Below are positions 15,462-17,216 of a stretch of 17,216 bases of DNA, in pieces (the stretch's first letter is position 1; every line of letters begins with the position of its first letter). Source of the DNA: UBA11606 sp049437325 (GTDB lineage Bacteria > Actinomycetota > Acidimicrobiia > Acidimicrobiales > Aldehydirespiratoraceae); the NCBI GenBank assembly GCA_049437325.1, contig JBMTIM010000058.1, forward strand, positions 1-17,216. The letters run 5' to 3'. A program made the translations under genes and the position numbers. The notes beneath the pieces were generated by a model that was given only the letters and a program-made list of their open reading frames with translations, ran no database searches and had not been told where the DNA came from.

Positions 15462-17216
15462 CACTGGTCCTGTGTGGACTCGCCACCATCGTCGGTCGGG
15501 AGGGTGCTCACGGGTGCCCGAACCGGACCGATCTCGCCCTGCGCCGCAGCCACTGGCGTGATGCGCAACTGCCGAGCGGTGTAGGACGCGATCTCGGCGA
15601 ACACGGGTGCAGCAACGTCACCACCGCCGACCGCCAAACGACGGGGATTGTCGATGACGACGAGCACGGTGAATGCCGGGCCAAGATCGTTGCTGACGAT
15701 ACCGACGAAACTCGCCGTGTAGTGCCGGCCCTCGGTCGGGTGGCCGTCCTCGCAGTCGCTGTACCCGCCATGATCGCACGGCTGCCACGCCGTGCCGGTC
15801 TTGCCGGCGACCTCGTACCCCGGAATCGCAGCGGCCTTGCCGGTGCCATGCTCGACCACGGCACCGAGCATCTCGAGGAGCTGCACTGCGGTTTTCGACT
15901 CGATGACCTGTCGTTCGACGTCGATCGACCCACCCCGAAGCAGTGTTGGCGAAACGTATCGCCCGCCGTTGGCAATGACGTTGTACGCCATGGCCAGTTG
16001 GATCGGGCTCACAGCCACACCCTGTCCGTAACTGGCCGTCGGAAGGGCAACGGCAGATGTGAACGGCTGGATGATCCCTGCCGTTTCGCCCGGGAAATCG
16101 ACTGCCGTGGCCGACCCGAAACCGAAGTCGCGATATTCGTCGTAGAGCGCCTCGGCACCGATTCGCTCGGCAAGCGTGGCTGCACCGATGTTCGACGACT
16201 TGGAGAGAACCTCCGTGGTGCTGTACGTGTCCTCGGTGTGAGTGAACCAATCGAAAATCGCGAACGTTTCTCCGTCGTCCAACGGGAAATGCAGGGAAGG
16301 CTCGAGGGACAGCCGTTCGAAGGGGCTACTCATCTCAGCATCCAGTACCGCAGCGATGCTGATGGCCTTCATGGTGGATCCAGGTTCGTAGGCCCTGGTG
16401 AAGTTGAGGTTCTCAGTCGTACACGCGACCTCGTCGGTCTCGCTGTCTCTGGTCGCTCCGGCGAGGGCAACGAGTTCACCGGTCGACGGGATGGCCACGA
16501 TCGCAACACCCCAGTCCGCGCCGTTTGCGGCAACCGCCTCGGCGACCAGTTGCTCACTCTTGAATTGCACGTCACGATCGAAGCTCAACCGCACATCCTC
16601 ACCCGGTATCGGCGCATGGATCACCGAATCGCCGCCGACGATGGTGAGGTGTCCATCGGCGCTCACCTCCGCCAATGACACGCCGTCGGTACCGGTGAGG
16701 ATCTCGTCGTGCAGGTACTCGAGCCCACTGATCCCGAGATGATCGATGTCGACCCGACCCAGGAGCGCCCGAGCCGAGCAGTCGCCGTTGGGGTACTCCC
16801 GCCGAGGCTCTTCCTGCAGCCACACACCGGGGAGCCCAAGTTCCATGATCGCTTCGCCGACCATCGGATCGATCTGGCGCTGCAGGAAGCGAAACGCTTT
16901 GTCGGACGCCAGTGCCTCGGTCAACCGAGCCGGATCGACGTCGAGATGTTGCGCAAGTTGGGCGACCACACCGGGAATCTGCTCATCTGCGACGAGGCGC
17001 GGGTTCACCACCACTGTTGCGCTCGGACGGGTGATGGCAAGAGGACGGCCGTGGCGATCGACGAGCGAGCCCCGGGTGGCAGGGAGTTCGATGCGCTCGA
17101 CATGACGGCCGACAGCGTCGGTCAGCGTTGGGTCCTGCGTCACCTGAAGATCGACGAGTCGGTAGCCGAATGCTCCGAAGACGAGCGTGAACACCAGGCC
17201 GACAACGCGGACCCGG
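15461..17216 (-). CDS. ftsI: FtsI-type class B penicillin-binding protein, septal transpeptidase (5' end off window)
   Basis: The frame is open to the window edge, so the start and cytosolic tail are missing; a GTG at 17194 lies inside the transmembrane helix and is unlikely to be the start. Residues below count from it. The hydrophobic VFTLVFGAFGYRLVDLQ anchor is followed by the class B dimerisation domain, with RGSLVDRHGRPLA (41-53) and LLGRVD...GISGLEY (144-160). The transpeptidase domain has PGSTMK (271-276, nucleophile Ser273), SSN (333-335) and KTGT (465-468). It crosslinks septal peptidoglycan with FtsW. Right after KTG is an insert with two cysteines (473 and 481) that could form a disulphide outside the cell. 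The C-terminus lacks PASTA domains. Position before murE and coupling to it favour FtsI over an elongation PBP. Confidence 0.95.
   Translation of the reverse strand, partial: RVRVVGLVFTLVFGAFGYRLVDLQVTQDPTLTDAVGRHVERIELPATRGSLVDRHGRPLAITRPSATVVVNPRLVADEQIPGVVAQLAQHLDVDPARLTEALASDKAFRFLQRQIDPMVGEAIMELGLPGVWLQEEPRREYPNGDCSARALLGRVDIDHLGISGLEYLHDEILTGTDGVSLAEVSADGHLTIVGGDSVIHAPIPGEDVRLSFDRDVQFKSEQLVAEAVAANGADWGVAIVAIPSTGELVALAGATRDSETDEVACTTENLNFTRAYEPGSTMKAISIAAVLDAEMSSPFERLSLEPSLHFPLDDGETFAIFDWFTHTEDTYSTTEVLSKSSNIGAATLAERIGAEALYDEYRDFGFGSATAVDFPGETAGIIQPFTSAVALPTASYGQGVAVSPIQLAMAYNVIANGGRYVSPTLLRGGSIDVERQVIESKTAVQLLEMLGAVVEHGTGKAAAIPGYEVAGKTGTAWQPCDHGGYSDCEDGHPTEGRHYTASFVGIVSNDLGPAFTVLVVIDNPRRLAVGGGDVAAPVFAEIASYTARQLRITPVAAAQGEIGPVRAPVSTLPTDDGGESTQDQ

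Noticed and set aside
15392..16678. Plus-strand open frame of about 428 codons opposite ftsI and murE
   Set aside because: Covers the transpeptidase domain of ftsI on the other strand; composition is that of a shadow frame.

Overview
The window is one continuous stretch of a GC-rich bacterial chromosome. It carries most of a division and cell wall (dcw) cluster, all on the minus strand. Read in the direction of transcription, from high to low coordinates, the order is ftsI (5' end off the window), murE, mraY, murD, ftsW, murG, murC, murB, ftsQ, ftsZ, pgeF, yggS, sepF, yggT, divIVA, a DksA/TraR-like gene and an rluD-like gene (3' end off the window). I see no RNA genes, insertion sequences, CRISPR arrays, phage genes or plus-strand genes. 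No stretch over 300 bases lacks a gene; the longest gap is 130 bases, between ftsQ and ftsZ.

The gene content points to an actinobacterium. There is no ftsA, SepF and a DivIVA/Wag31-type protein are present, the pgeF-yggS-sepF-yggT-divIVA run follows ftsZ, and an alanine/lysine-rich DksA-like protein lies beyond divIVA. murB sits between murC and ftsQ, unlike the Mycobacterium and Streptomyces arrangement. From that I infer a deep-branching class, most likely Acidimicrobiia (an Ilumatobacter-like organism). This is inference from synteny; no taxonomic marker was compared.

Region 1 (about 6247-17216) makes and crosslinks peptidoglycan. MurC, MurD and MurE add amino acids to the UDP-MurNAc made by MurB, and the MurE motif indicates meso-diaminopimelate. 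MraY and MurG build lipid I and lipid II, FtsW polymerises it, FtsI crosslinks it at the septum, and FtsQ scaffolds the divisome. The genes are joined by stop/start overlaps or gaps of a few bases, so they are almost certainly one polycistronic, translationally coupled unit. murF is missing from its usual place between murE and mraY.

Region 2 (about 2786-6246) begins with the 130-base gap, which carries repeated CGGTA half-sites and is the best candidate for an internal promoter or operator. Then come ftsZ, the peptidoglycan-editing factor pgeF, the PLP-binding protein yggS, the FtsZ membrane anchor sepF and the small membrane protein yggT.

Region 3 (1-2785) holds divIVA with a long acidic tail, a DksA-like protein with a histone-like lysine/alanine tail and a degenerate zinc finger, and a partial pseudouridine synthase. 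ileS and lspA, often found here in actinobacteria, are absent. The first 16 bases are a pure C run, which may be a contig-end sequencing artefact.

I did not find evidence of an undescribed biological system. The points worth checking are the missing murF, the repeated motif before ftsZ, the DksA/histone-tail protein and a few substitutions in otherwise conserved motifs.
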